Below, piece after piece: positions 1 to 7,645 of a stretch of 64,000 bases of DNA. Origin of the DNA: Intestinimonas massiliensis (ex Afouda et al. 2020) (lineage in GTDB: Bacteria > Bacillota > Clostridia > Oscillospirales > Oscillospiraceae); NCBI RefSeq assembly GCF_900626285.1, contig NZ_LR131147.1, forward strand, positions 2,351,642 to 2,415,641, given 5' to 3'. The notes under the pieces are model-generated. The model did no database searches. It saw nothing but the letters and a program-made list of their open reading frames with translations, and was not told the origin of the DNA. How positions within the stretch are numbered: the stretch's first letter is position 1; each line of letters starts with the position of its first letter. The position numbers and the translations under genes were made by a program.

Positions 1-1
1 C

Positions 2-1192
2 GACTTCATCGACAATCAGGAGTTCTTCTCCTCCGGCAATCCCTATACCAATCTGGTGGACGACATCCCCAAATACTGCTTCTTCAGCAAGGCAGCCCTG
101 GCCGCGCTGAATTATATGAACTGGATCCCCGATATCGTCCACTGCCACGACTGGCAGACGGCTCTGGTACCGGTATATCTGCGCACGCTGTTCAAGGATT
201 CCCCGGTGGGCCGGGCCCGGTCTGTCCTCACCATCCATAACCTCCGGTTCCAGGGAATCTACAACATTCCCACCATCCAGTACTGGTCCGGCCTGCCTGA
301 CGAGGTGTTCGGCATGGGCGCCCTGCAGCAGGACTGGGTGAACGCCAACATGCTCAAGGGCGGCCTGGCCTACGCCGACCGCATTACCACCGTCAGCGGC
401 ACCTATGCCGGTGAGATCCAGACCAGCGAATACGGTGAGGGGCTGGAGGATCACCTGCGCTACCACAGCGGCAAGCTCAGAGGTATCGTCAACGGCATCG
501 ACTACGGCATGTGGAACCCGGAGACTGACCCCGCTCTGGCGGACAACTACAGCCTGGGCAACGTGCTGGACCACAAGATGGCGAACAAGCTGGCCCTCCA
601 GAAGGAGCTGGGTCTGGAGCAGGACACGGGCAAGTTTGTCATCGGCCTGATCTCCCGCCTGACCAACCAGAAGGGGCTGGACCTGGTCAACGCCATCATT
701 CCCCAGGTATTGGACGGCAATACCCAGGTGGTGGTGCTGGGCACCGGCGACAAGCAGTACGAGGACGCCTTCCGCTCCTATGAGAATGCCTACAAGGGCA
801 CCTTCAGCGCCTGTATCCAGTATGATGAGGGCAGGGCCCACCGGATCTACGCCGGCGCGGACGCCCTGCTGGTGCCCTCCCGCTTTGAGCCCTGCGGCCT
901 GACCCAGCTCAACGCCATGCACTACGGCACCCTGCCTATTGTGCGGGAGACCGGCGGCCTGAAGGACACCGTGGAGCCCTATAACGAATTTACCGGCGAC
1001 GGCAACGGCTTTACCTTCGACCGCTACGACGCAGGCCTGCTGCTGGATGCCATCAACCGGGCCAAGACCCTCTATTTTAATAACCGCTATCACTGGGACG
1101 AGGTCGTCCAGCGCGATATGGCGAAAGACGTTTCGTGGGAGAAGTCGGCGAAGCAGTACAAGGATCTGTACCTGGAACTGACCCAGTGGTGA
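2..1192 (+). CDS. glgA: Glycogen (starch) synthase, 3' part
   Basis: ADP-glucose-dependent glycogen synthase (GT5 family), which extends alpha-1,4-glucan chains in the cytoplasm. The gene enters from beyond the window edge: the frame is open from base 2 (DFIDNQEFFSSGNPY...), so the N-terminal KxGGL ADP-glucose motif is missing. Visible family signatures are HCHDWQTAL in the first Rossmann domain, ISRLTNQKGLDL at the start of the second, and PSRFEPCGLTQLNAMHYGT with the catalytic E..GL element, followed by VRETGGLKDTV. The C-terminus is complete and is followed by a strong terminator, so this is probably the last gene of a glycogen operon lying upstream. GlgA identity is secure; only the 5' end is unknown. 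Confidence 0.95.
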   Translation, partial: DFIDNQEFFSSGNPYTNLVDDIPKYCFFSKAALAALNYMNWIPDIVHCHDWQTALVPVYLRTLFKDSPVGRARSVLTIHNLRFQGIYNIPTIQYWSGLPDEVFGMGALQQDWVNANMLKGGLAYADRITTVSGTYAGEIQTSEYGEGLEDHLRYHSGKLRGIVNGIDYGMWNPETDPALADNYSLGNVLDHKMANKLALQKELGLEQDTGKFVIGLISRLTNQKGLDLVNAIIPQVLDGNTQVVVLGTGDKQYEDAFRSYENAYKGTFSACIQYDEGRAHRIYAGADALLVPSRFEPCGLTQLNAMHYGTLPIVRETGGLKDTVEPYNEFTGDGNGFTFDRYDAGLLLDAINRAKTLYFNNRYHWDEVVQRDMAKDVSWEKSAKQYKDLYLELTQW

Positions 1193-1220
1193 GCTGAAAA
1201 ACACCGGAAGAAATACAAAA

Positions 1221-1255
1221 AGTCTGTACCGTGGAGACACGGTACAGACTTTTTT
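1221..1255 (+). terminator. Rho-independent terminator after glgA
   Basis: A perfect 13-bp stem (1221-1233 with 1238-1250), GAGA tetraloop and following T-run. It ends the glgA transcript. The remaining stretch to 1363 holds no recognisable gene. Confidence 0.93.
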
Positions 1256-1363
1256 ATAGGGATTCAGGGATCTGACGCGGAAAACGACCGGACCCGGTTC
1301 GACCTTATCCCGCCTGCTGCGCGCAGGAACAGCGTTAAACAAAGGCCGGCCGTGGCCGCTCCG

Positions 1364-1999
1364 TCACAGCGCCAGGATGCGGGCGGGCAGGTCCTCGATG
1401 GGTTCGCATTCCCGGATGGAGAAGTGGTACTTCTTGGTTATGCCCAGCTTGGTCCCGTTCTGATAGTCGTTGAAGGAGCTTTTCCGCTCAAAGGAGCGGG
1501 AAGGCCCGTTTTTCAGATAGATCTGCCGCAGGATGTCGATCTCCTGGAATACGGCGATGCCGCCGATGTCGTCGCACGGCCGGTCGAACTTCCAGACCAC
1601 AAAGATGGGGATGTCCTTCCCGTCCGCCCGGTCCTGGGCCTTCCGCTCCAGGTAGCTTTGCAGCTTGGGCTCGTCCACAGCCAGGGATTCCCGGGGGTAG
1701 AGGTGAATAAACTGCTTGGACTTCATAAAGGCCTGCCCCGATAAGTACTTTGCCTCAATGCGGCAGATCAGCCTGCCGTCCTTGCTGAACACATCAATGT
1801 CCGGATTCTTGTTTATTTTGGTGGGGCTGCAGGAACAGCCTGTGGTCTGGGCCACGAATCTCATCAGCTCCTGGACCAGATCGTCCGAGTTAAACAGGTC
1901 CCGGGTAAAGGGATAGTCCAGCTTGGAGCGGCCCAGGCACTTGTGACAGCTGCCGCACAGCAGGGGGATCTCTTTGGGGTTTACCGAACAACTCAGCAT
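1364..1999 (-). CDS. Putative PD-(D/E)xK restriction endonuclease
   Basis: A 211-residue protein with no named family that I recognise. It has a PD-(D/E)xK nuclease signature: PDIDVF at residues 66-71 followed by RIEAKYL, giving the D67/D69 ... E82-x-K84 arrangement. A cysteine cluster at residues 15-21 (CGSCHKC) plus CSC at 55-57 could bind zinc. It sits head-to-head with a D12-class adenine methyltransferase 110 bp away, which is the usual layout of a type II restriction-modification pair. The start at 1999 is preferred over the upstream ATG at 2017 because GGGAGG lies about 10 bases before it. Endonuclease function is inferred from motif plus context; the recognition sequence cannot be read from the protein. 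An alternative is a Mrr/HNH-like or methyl-directed nuclease. Confidence 0.6.
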   Translation of the reverse strand: MLSCSVNPKEIPLLCGSCHKCLGRSKLDYPFTRDLFNSDDLVQELMRFVAQTTGCSCSPTKINKNPDIDVFSKDGRLICRIEAKYLSGQAFMKSKQFIHLYPRESLAVDEPKLQSYLERKAQDRADGKDIPIFVVWKFDRPCDDIGGIAVFQEIDILRQIYLKNGPSRSFERKSSFNDYQNGTKLGITKKYHFSIRECEPIEDLPARILAL

Positions 2000-2032
2000 G
2001 ATCTGACAACCTCCCATAATAAGATTACTCTC

Positions 2033-2084
2033 ATTATAGCAGAGATGAAAAAAGATTGCAGAAAAAGTGGTTGTAGGTTATAGT
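2033..2084. promoter_or_regulatory. Back-to-back promoters sharing one -35 hexamer
   Basis: Rightward: TTGCAG (2056-2061), 17-bp spacer, TATAGT (2079-2084), serving the methyltransferase. Leftward: extended -10 TGCTATAAT (TATAAT at 2033-2038) whose -35 position falls on the same hexamer, read as CTGCAA. The nuclease and methylase genes therefore probably compete for polymerase at a single site. Confidence 0.6.
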
Positions 2085-2108
2085 AAGTAGAAAGGCCCAA
2101 GGAAATGG

Positions 2109-2972
2109 ATGTGGATCAGTTTGAAGCCCATTTTAAAATATCGTGGGGGAAAGCAAAGGGAAATCCCGGATTTCATTGATCGGGTGCCCCGAAAGTATCA
2201 CCGCTATTTTGAACCGTTCTTAGGTGGGGGAGCGGTTTATTTTTATCTGGAGCCGGAGCAGGCCGTGGTAGGCGACGTGAACCGGAAGCTCATCACCTTT
2301 TATCAGCAGCTGCGGGACCAGTACCCGCTCATGCGCCGGCAGCTGGACGAGCTCCAGCGGCAATACGAGGAGAACCAGACGGAGTACGAGGCGCTGAAGG
2401 CCCAATATCCCGACGAACACTGCGAAAACCGGAACGAGGCGCTGTATTATAGGATCAGAGCCCAGTACAACCACCCCACCCGGGAACTCCTGGAGGGTGT
2501 GACCTACTTCTTTATCAATAAAACGGCCTACTCCGGCATGATCCGCTACAACAGCAGCGGGGAATACAATGTGCCGTTCGGACGGTACCGCCATCTGAAC
2601 GCAAATGCCGTGACCCAGGCCCACAGCGAACTGCTGCGGCGCGCCACCGTGCTGTGCGCCGATTATCGGGCCCTTTTCCAACAGGCGGAGGGGGAGGATT
2701 TCATGTTCCTGGATCCCCCATACGACTGCATTTTCAATGACTACGGCAATATCGACCGGATGAACGGCTTTGACGAGGCCGAACACCGCCGACTGGCCGC
2801 CGACTTCCGCAATCTTAGCTGCCGGGCCCTGATGATCGTGGGCAAGACCCCCCTCACCCAGGAGCTGTACGGCCCCTACATCCGGGGGGAATATCAAAAG
2901 CGCTACGCGGTAAATATCCGCAACCGCTTCCAGTCCCAGGCCACCCATATCATCGTTCAAAATTACAAATAA
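2109..2972 (+). CDS. D12-class DNA adenine-N6 methyltransferase (Dam/DpnM-like)
   Basis: S-adenosylmethionine-dependent adenine-N6 DNA methyltransferase of 287 residues, the normal size for the Dam/DpnM family. The AdoMet-binding motif is FEPFLGGGAVYF (residues 34-45), the N-terminal KYRGGK (10-15) is the family's usual opening, and the catalytic motif IV is DPPY at 202-205. NVPFGRY (154-160) is also typical of DpnM-type enzymes. It should protect host DNA from the nuclease encoded divergently. The weak ribosome site AAGGA lies 6 bases before the ATG. DpnM resemblance hints at GATC specificity, but that is inference; a GATC site does lie at each start codon (about 1999 and 2113). Confidence 0.9.
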   Translation: MWISLKPILKYRGGKQREIPDFIDRVPRKYHRYFEPFLGGGAVYFYLEPEQAVVGDVNRKLITFYQQLRDQYPLMRRQLDELQRQYEENQTEYEALKAQYPDEHCENRNEALYYRIRAQYNHPTRELLEGVTYFFINKTAYSGMIRYNSSGEYNVPFGRYRHLNANAVTQAHSELLRRATVLCADYRALFQQAEGEDFMFLDPPYDCIFNDYGNIDRMNGFDEAEHRRLAADFRNLSCRALMIVGKTPLTQELYGPYIRGEYQKRYAVNIRNRFQSQATHIIVQNYK

Positions 2973-3031
2973 GCAGACCGCACTGGAAAAATCGCATATT
3001 TTGTGAACAAACTTTGCTGTTTTTGTAAACG

Positions 3032-3058
3032 TTAGCACTCTCCGCTTGACAGTGCTAA
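3032..3058 (+). promoter_or_regulatory. CIRCE operator (HrcA site)
   Basis: TTAGCACTC - 9 bases - CAGTGCTAA, differing at one position from the consensus CIRCE inverted repeat. It overlaps the -35 box of the hsp20 promoter, so HrcA would block transcription until heat shock. Confidence 0.9.
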
Positions 3059-3074
3059 TCTGTGGTGCTATAAC
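3046..3074 (+). promoter_or_regulatory. Sigma-A promoter of hsp20
   Basis: TTGACA (3046-3051), 17-bp spacer and TATAAC (3069-3074) with an extended -10 TGC. The transcript would start near 3081 and carries an 8-bp perfect hairpin at 3093-3111 in its leader. Confidence 0.85.
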
Positions 3075-3154
3075 ATAGTTGTTCCAAGAGAGAGGGATCC
3101 AAAGGATCCCTTCCGCAGGGCAAAAAATAAGTGCTATGAATGGAGGAATGACTT

Positions 3155-3598
3155 ATGTTGCCCAGCATTTTTGGTGAGAATCTGTTTGATGACTTCTTTG
3201 ATGATGACTTTGGGATGTTTCCCATGTGGAATAACCGCAGCCCCCTGTATGGCAAGCACGCCAAGAACCTGATGAAGACCGATGTGCGTGAGACCGAGGA
3301 CACCTACGAGGTGGACATCGATCTGCCCGGCTTCAAGAAGGACGAGATCAACGTGGACCTGAAGGACGGCTACCTGACCATCAGCGCCGCCAAGGGCCTG
3401 GATAAGGACGAGACGGACAAGAAGGGCAAGTACATCCGTCAGGAGCGTTACGCCGGCGCCTGCAGCCGCAGCTTCTATGTGGGCGATGTGGAGCCCAAGG
3501 ATGTGTCCGCCAAGTATGAGGACGGTATCCTGAAGCTGTCCATGCCCAAGCAGGCCAAGAAGGAACTGCCTAAGCAGTCCACCATTGCCATCGGCTGA
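3155..3598 (+). CDS. Small heat-shock protein (Hsp20/alpha-crystallin)
   Basis: Cytoplasmic ATP-independent holdase chaperone of 147 residues, the usual bacterial Hsp20 size. The alpha-crystallin domain runs from about residue 38 (MKTDVRETEDTYEVDIDLPG) through KDEINVDLKDGYLTI to the GILKLSMPK strand, with a short C-terminal tail. GGAGG stands 8 bases before the ATG. The gene is monocistronic: promoter with CIRCE upstream and a strong terminator directly after the stop. The N-terminal acidic/aromatic stretch (FGENLFDDFFDDDFGM) is characteristic of clostridial members. Confidence 0.95.
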   Translation: MLPSIFGENLFDDFFDDDFGMFPMWNNRSPLYGKHAKNLMKTDVRETEDTYEVDIDLPGFKKDEINVDLKDGYLTISAAKGLDKDETDKKGKYIRQERYAGACSRSFYVGDVEPKDVSAKYEDGILKLSMPKQAKKELPKQSTIAIG

Positions 3599-3610
3599 CA
3601 GAACACAAAA

Positions 3611-3645
3611 GGGCGCTTCCGCTGAGGCGGAAGCGCCCTTTTTTT
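3611..3645 (+). terminator. Terminator after hsp20
   Basis: Perfect 12-bp GC-rich stem (3611-3622 with 3627-3638), TGAG loop and a run of seven T. Confidence 0.95.
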
Positions 3646-3726
3646 ATGCCCATGGGGGCCGGACTTTGACTTTGTCCGGGATCCGTGATAGCATAAAACA
3701 AACTATGGTTCTATTGGAAGGAAGGA

Positions 3727-4806
3727 ATGGATATGGGGCTGGAACGGGGAGAAAAGCGGGCCGCTTCGGGCAATTCCCTCAGCGATTGCGCCGCCCTCTT
3801 TACCAGGGAGAGGATCGGCGGCATCTCTGCCGAGCGGGTGCCCACCGGCTTTCCCACCCTGGACCGGAGCCTGAACGGGGGACTGTTCAACGGCCTGTTC
3901 GTGCTGGGCGCGGTGCCCGGCCTGGGCAAGTCCACCCTGGCCCTCCAGATCGCCTACAACCTGTCGGGCAGAGGCTACCCGGTGCTCTACTTCGCCCTGG
4001 AGATGAACCGGGCCTGGATCACCGCCAAGGCCCTCTGCCGGGCCGACTTTGCCCTCCACCAGGAGCCCGGCTTTCAGGCCGCCGACCTGCTGAACCTGGA
4101 GAAGCGGTTTTCCGACGGGGAGTGGGAGCGGATCAACCAGGCCAGAGAGCTGGTGGAGCGGGAGGGGCAGAACCTCTACCTCTACGAGCAGGGGCCGGAG
4201 CTGACCCACATCGGCCAGATCCGGGAGCAGATCCATCAGTTCCGGGAGCGGTACCAGGCGGCCGGCGGCAGCCGGCCTATCCTGGTGGTGGTGGACTATC
4301 TGCAGATCCTGACCCCACGGGACCCGGTCTCGAAATTCAGCGACAAGCAGATCGTGGACGACAATGTGCGGGAGCTGTGTGCCATCCGGGACCAGGAAAA
4401 GGTCATGATCCTGCTGATCAGCGCCCTGAACCGGTTCAGCTATAACAAGGAGATCTCCCTGGAGAGCTTCAAGGAATCCGGCTCCATCGAGTACTCCGCC
4501 GACGTGATCCTGGGCATGCAGTACCAGGGCATGGAAAAGACCAGGGGGAAGGGGGCCTTCTCCCTGGAGGACGCCAAGGCCCGGAACCCCCGGCAGCTGG
4601 AGCTGACCCTGCTGAAAATGCGGTACGGCCAGGACGGGGTGCGTATCCCCCTGGAGTTCTACAGCGGCAGCTCCTATTTCCGGGAGCTGAAGGGAACGGA
4701 GGAGGCAAGGCCCCTCCGGGTCCAGGAGCTGCGGGAGCGGTTCGGCGCCTTGCCCATCCGGTATCACGACGGCTTTCACCAAAAAGCCCGCCAGCTGAGG
4801 GGGTGA
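3727..4806 (+). CDS. Orphan DnaB-C-like RecA-fold ATPase
   Basis: A 359-residue RecA-fold ATPase resembling the C-terminal helicase domain of DnaB but lacking the N-terminal primase-binding domain. Walker A is GAVPGLGKST (about residues 62-71), Walker B is ILVVVDYLQIL, the DnaB-type motif H4 appears as SALNRFSYN ... FKESGSIEYSADVI, and the arginine-finger region as LELTLLKMRYGQDG. Start choice is between 3727 and the ATG at 3733; GAAGGA just upstream fits the second slightly better. It is followed 4 bases later by an unknown gene, so the two are surely co-transcribed. A possible promoter is TTGACT at 3666-3671. It could be the replication ATPase of a decayed mobile element or a DNA-repair/defence factor; the sequence alone does not decide. 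Confidence 0.75.
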   Translation: MDMGLERGEKRAASGNSLSDCAALFTRERIGGISAERVPTGFPTLDRSLNGGLFNGLFVLGAVPGLGKSTLALQIAYNLSGRGYPVLYFALEMNRAWITAKALCRADFALHQEPGFQAADLLNLEKRFSDGEWERINQARELVEREGQNLYLYEQGPELTHIGQIREQIHQFRERYQAAGGSRPILVVVDYLQILTPRDPVSKFSDKQIVDDNVRELCAIRDQEKVMILLISALNRFSYNKEISLESFKESGSIEYSADVILGMQYQGMEKTRGKGAFSLEDAKARNPRQLELTLLKMRYGQDGVRIPLEFYSGSSYFRELKGTEEARPLRVQELRERFGALPIRYHDGFHQKARQLRG

Positions 4807-4810
4807 GGGT

Positions 4811-5701
4811 ATGGAACAGTTTCTCATGAACAACTGCAAGATCGCCAATGAGCTGCGGAAATACCGGGACCTGACCGGCTGCGTCAACCGGGTCAGCCTG
4901 TCCGACGACCCGAACAACTACGCCGATTATGTCATCACCCGGGAGCTGTCCTACCTGGATATGGTGACGGCCAACGCGGTGTACTCCCTGTGGCGCTCGG
5001 GAGAGGGGAAAAACGGCTTCCGGGCAGAGACCATCGGCCAGATCATGGCGGGAGACATGGACCGGCGGCTGCGGCCGGAGAAGCAGGACGAGATGGAGGC
5101 CCGGCTGCAGCGGCTGGCCGAAACGGAGCTGTACATCCTGGCCGACCACGACCAGCAGGCCCGGCAGGAGGTATATGAGGGCCCCCTACTGCCCCTCACC
5201 TGGGAGAGCGGCAAAAGCCGGCTGCGCTTCCGCTTCCGGCAGGACGGGCAGATGCCCCTCTACCAGTACGCCGAGGAGCGGAACCAACTGCTCCGGCTGC
5301 CCGTCAGCCTCCTGCGGGACGACGAGACCCTGGGCCAGACCAGGCTGAACAACAACGACCGCACCCTGCTGCTGCGCCACTATTTGCTCCAGGAGCTGGA
5401 GATCGTCCGCTACCCGGGCAACCGGGTGGACCAGCGGGAGCTCCGGCTGCTGAAGCGGGACGAGGCGGGCAGCGAGTACGGTCTGCTCTGGACCCTGGGC
5501 CTGTCGGCGGAGGAGAAGAACCAGGCCGCCGAGGCCAAACGGGCCCAGCAGACCATGGAGCTGCTGCTGGACAACTGGCGGAAAAGCGGCTATGTAACAG
5601 AGGAGCAGTATCAGCCCCTTCCACCGGAAAAAGGTTACGGAATCCTGCTGCTGCAAAGTAACGAACCGGAGAAAAAGAGAAACGGAAAAGAGAAAAAATG
5701 A
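4811..5701 (+). CDS. Hypothetical protein, partner of the DnaB-like ATPase
   Basis: I do not recognise this 296-residue soluble protein. It has no signal peptide or membrane segment. The first third (ELSYLDMVTANAVYSLWRSG, then a lysine/arginine-rich stretch) is helical and could form a winged-helix domain of the type seen in plasmid replication proteins; the C-terminus is highly charged (EKKRNGKEKK). It starts 4 bases after the ATPase stop, so the pair is an operon and the products may act together, for example as helicase and loader or DNA-binding subunit. That role is inference only. Confidence 0.6.
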   Translation: MEQFLMNNCKIANELRKYRDLTGCVNRVSLSDDPNNYADYVITRELSYLDMVTANAVYSLWRSGEGKNGFRAETIGQIMAGDMDRRLRPEKQDEMEARLQRLAETELYILADHDQQARQEVYEGPLLPLTWESGKSRLRFRFRQDGQMPLYQYAEERNQLLRLPVSLLRDDETLGQTRLNNNDRTLLLRHYLLQELEIVRYPGNRVDQRELRLLKRDEAGSEYGLLWTLGLSAEEKNQAAEAKRAQQTMELLLDNWRKSGYVTEEQYQPLPPEKGYGILLLQSNEPEKKRNGKEKK

Positions 5702-5835
5702 AATAACCCATTTTTATCCATGCACGAACTGACTGGGGTACAACGGATTGCGGATTGTTCCATCCCTATAATCTAATAAGATTGAATGGGATAGAACAAG
5801 AATTTAGAACTTCGTTCTAGCCCCATTCGGCTGCG

Positions 5836-5856
5836 GCCCCTGTAAGAGGCTTTTTT
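5836..5856 (+). terminator. Terminator-like hairpin
   Basis: Six-base arms (5836-5841 with 5845-5850, one mismatch), 3-base loop and six T. It is the first of two terminators downstream of the ATPase operon. Confidence 0.55.
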
Positions 5857-5870
5857 AAAGTAAAACAACC

Positions 5871-5903
5871 ACCCGACTTCCACTGGAAGCCGGGTATTTT
5901 TTT
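5871..5903 (+). terminator. Second terminator downstream of the ATPase operon
   Basis: A 12-bp stem with one mismatch (5871-5882 with 5884-5895), followed by TATTTTTTT. It would end any transcript leaving the operon or a short RNA begun at the TATAAT near 5767. Confidence 0.75.
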
Positions 5904-6226
5904 CTGTTTCGTGCCGGGGAGCGTGCTCTGATCCGTGGGCAGGGAACAGACGTGGTACATAAATGGGACCTGCCGGTCCCATCGGGTGAAATAGTGAAGA
6001 AAATAAACGAAGGACGGGAGACGAGGGACGGGGGACGAAGGCTTGGCCCCTATCGGGTCCCGGTGAAAAAAGAAACAGAAAAAAACAATCCCCGTCTGCG
6101 AAAGACCTGCTAACAAAAGTCAAGTAAAACTTTCAAAGGAAACGAGCAAAGGAAAAGGGTGCACCAAATTAAACCGCTGTGCATTTCAAAAAATGGCGGT
6201 CAGCCAGACAGTATAGAGCTGGGAAA

Positions 6227-7435
6227 TCAGCCATGCTCCAGAGAATCCAGGTAGGCTTTCACAGAAGCGTAGTAGATGCGCAGGAACTTGTTGGCGGAGG
6301 CCATCATGTAGACACGGTAGGGCTTACCTTCAGAGCGTTTCTTGTTCATGAACTGGTAGACCGGCTCATCCATTGGAGCGCATTGCAGGAGGACCCCCAT
6401 CACCAGAAAGAGCGTCCTTCGCAGTGAGGCAGATCCTCTCTTGGAAATGTTACGGCTACGGACATCCACTTGTCCAGATTGGTAAGGTGGGGCGTCAATG
6501 CCTGCAAAGGCCACCAGCGCTTTCTTGGAATGAAAACGGCGTACATCGCCAATTTCAGCTATGAGTTGGGGGCCGAGGGTTGGGCCAACACCAAACATCT
6601 CCATCACCACAGGATACTCCGGTAGAGAAACGGCCAGGGACTGCATCTCCTGCTTGAGAGCAGCTAACGCGGCGGAAGTTGCCCGGAGTTGGGAAACAGC
6701 CTGTTCTACCAAAAGTTTTGCCGTATCCGTTTTCGGCATGACACCGAAGTGTCCACATGCAGAGGCGTATATGTCCAGTGCCTTATCCTCGCTAAAATTG
6801 TAGCCGTGCTTTCTGCACCACTTCTGGTATTGGGTGGTAAAGGCCTTTTTAGACAAACCACAGACACACTCACAATGCCAAAAAGCGGCTACAAAATCCA
6901 CCCACTTCTCGCTGCCATCGGCGCGGGGTGGACTGGTAAACAGGCGGTTTGCATCAGGGAAAGCGGTGTCCAGCAGGGAGATTAGGTTGTTCTTCAGCAT
7001 GGTCCGTACTTTGGAATACTGCTGGTACTGCCGGTAGCAGGTCTTCAGCATGAGCCGGGTGTCCTCCTCCGGGACATATTTCGGTAGTGTGAGCCAGTGG
7101 TCAAGGCCGTAGTTGGCCAGTTTCACGGCGTCCTTCTTGTCAGTCTTGCCTCGTCTTAAACTGTTGTTCCCATAGTCATGCACCAGCATTGCATTGACTA
7201 CGGAGACATAAAGTCCCGCGTCGTGGAGCAGCCAGGCCACCGGCGCGTGGTAATTACCCGTGGATTCCATCACCACACGGGTCTCACCGTCCAAACTTTT
7301 GAGCAGCCCTGCCAGTTCGTTCAGTTCATTGGCGGTGTGTCGCACTTCAAAGGGTGAAACCACCACCTCACCGAAGGGGCGCATGACGGCGATCATGCTT
7401 TTCCCTTTGGAAACATCGATGCCAACGCTGTTCAT
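6227..7435 (-). CDS. IS110-family DEDD transposase/recombinase
   Basis: A 402-residue recombinase of the IS110 type, which moves the element through RNA-guided strand exchange in characterised relatives. The RuvC-like DEDD domain is complete: D7 (GIDVSKGK), E57 (VMESTGNYH), D99 and D102 (KTDKKDAVKLA). The C-terminal Transposase_20 domain shows MFGVGPTLGPQLIAEIGD and the KRGSASLRR segment that carries the serine nucleophile in the family. GGAGG lies 7 bases before the ATG at 7435; upstream in-frame ATGs are too close to or above this site. Full length with no disruption, so the element may be active. Confidence 0.93.
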   Translation of the reverse strand: MNSVGIDVSKGKSMIAVMRPFGEVVVSPFEVRHTANELNELAGLLKSLDGETRVVMESTGNYHAPVAWLLHDAGLYVSVVNAMLVHDYGNNSLRRGKTDKKDAVKLANYGLDHWLTLPKYVPEEDTRLMLKTCYRQYQQYSKVRTMLKNNLISLLDTAFPDANRLFTSPPRADGSEKWVDFVAAFWHCECVCGLSKKAFTTQYQKWCRKHGYNFSEDKALDIYASACGHFGVMPKTDTAKLLVEQAVSQLRATSAALAALKQEMQSLAVSLPEYPVVMEMFGVGPTLGPQLIAEIGDVRRFHSKKALVAFAGIDAPPYQSGQVDVRSRNISKRGSASLRRTLFLVMGVLLQCAPMDEPVYQFMNKKRSEGKPYRVYMMASANKFLRIYYASVKAYLDSLEHG

Positions 7436-7441
7436 CCACAT

Positions 7442-7645
7442 TCCTCCAATACTAAAGAATCTGCAACCGGAATCCATCTTTTCTCGTTGCCGATTCAATC
7501 TATTGGGTGACGCGAACTCCCCGGCATCCGGTGGCTCAACCTGCTGAAATCGAACGCTACAACAAGAGGATGGCTGACAGTCTTTCGTACGGACTTACAA
7601 GCCCAAGGAGTGAGTGGTCAGCCAGTTGCTCCTCTTATTGTAGCT
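7442..7645 (-). ncRNA. Candidate bridge-RNA region of the IS110 element
   Basis: The non-coding stretch upstream of the transposase can form a long hairpin: 7557-7578 pairs with 7617-7643 over about 22 bp, with a six-versus-one-base internal loop and a terminal loop of about 38 bases. Known IS110-group elements encode a structured guide (bridge/seek) RNA in exactly this place. The RNA limits, its strand and the two guide loops cannot be assigned here. Confidence 0.4.

Larger units (their letters stand above)
5702..6190. other. Gene-free stretch before the IS110 element
   Basis: No convincing gene. It holds a TATAAT (5767-5772) inside an interrupted inverted repeat, two terminator-like hairpins (listed separately), a 7-bp hairpin around 5964-5982 and a purine-rich run near 6007-6042 in which GGACG/GAGACG units recur. 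Short leftward reading frames here have no ribosome site or family features and are not called. Confidence 0.5.

Noticed and set aside
6007..6042. CRISPR-like short repeats in the purine-rich run
   Set aside because: The units are only 6-10 bases, irregular and without spacers. No CRISPR array is present in the window.
5773..6123. Leftward short reading frames in the gene-free stretch
   Set aside because: No ribosome site, unlikely composition, and two terminators run through them.
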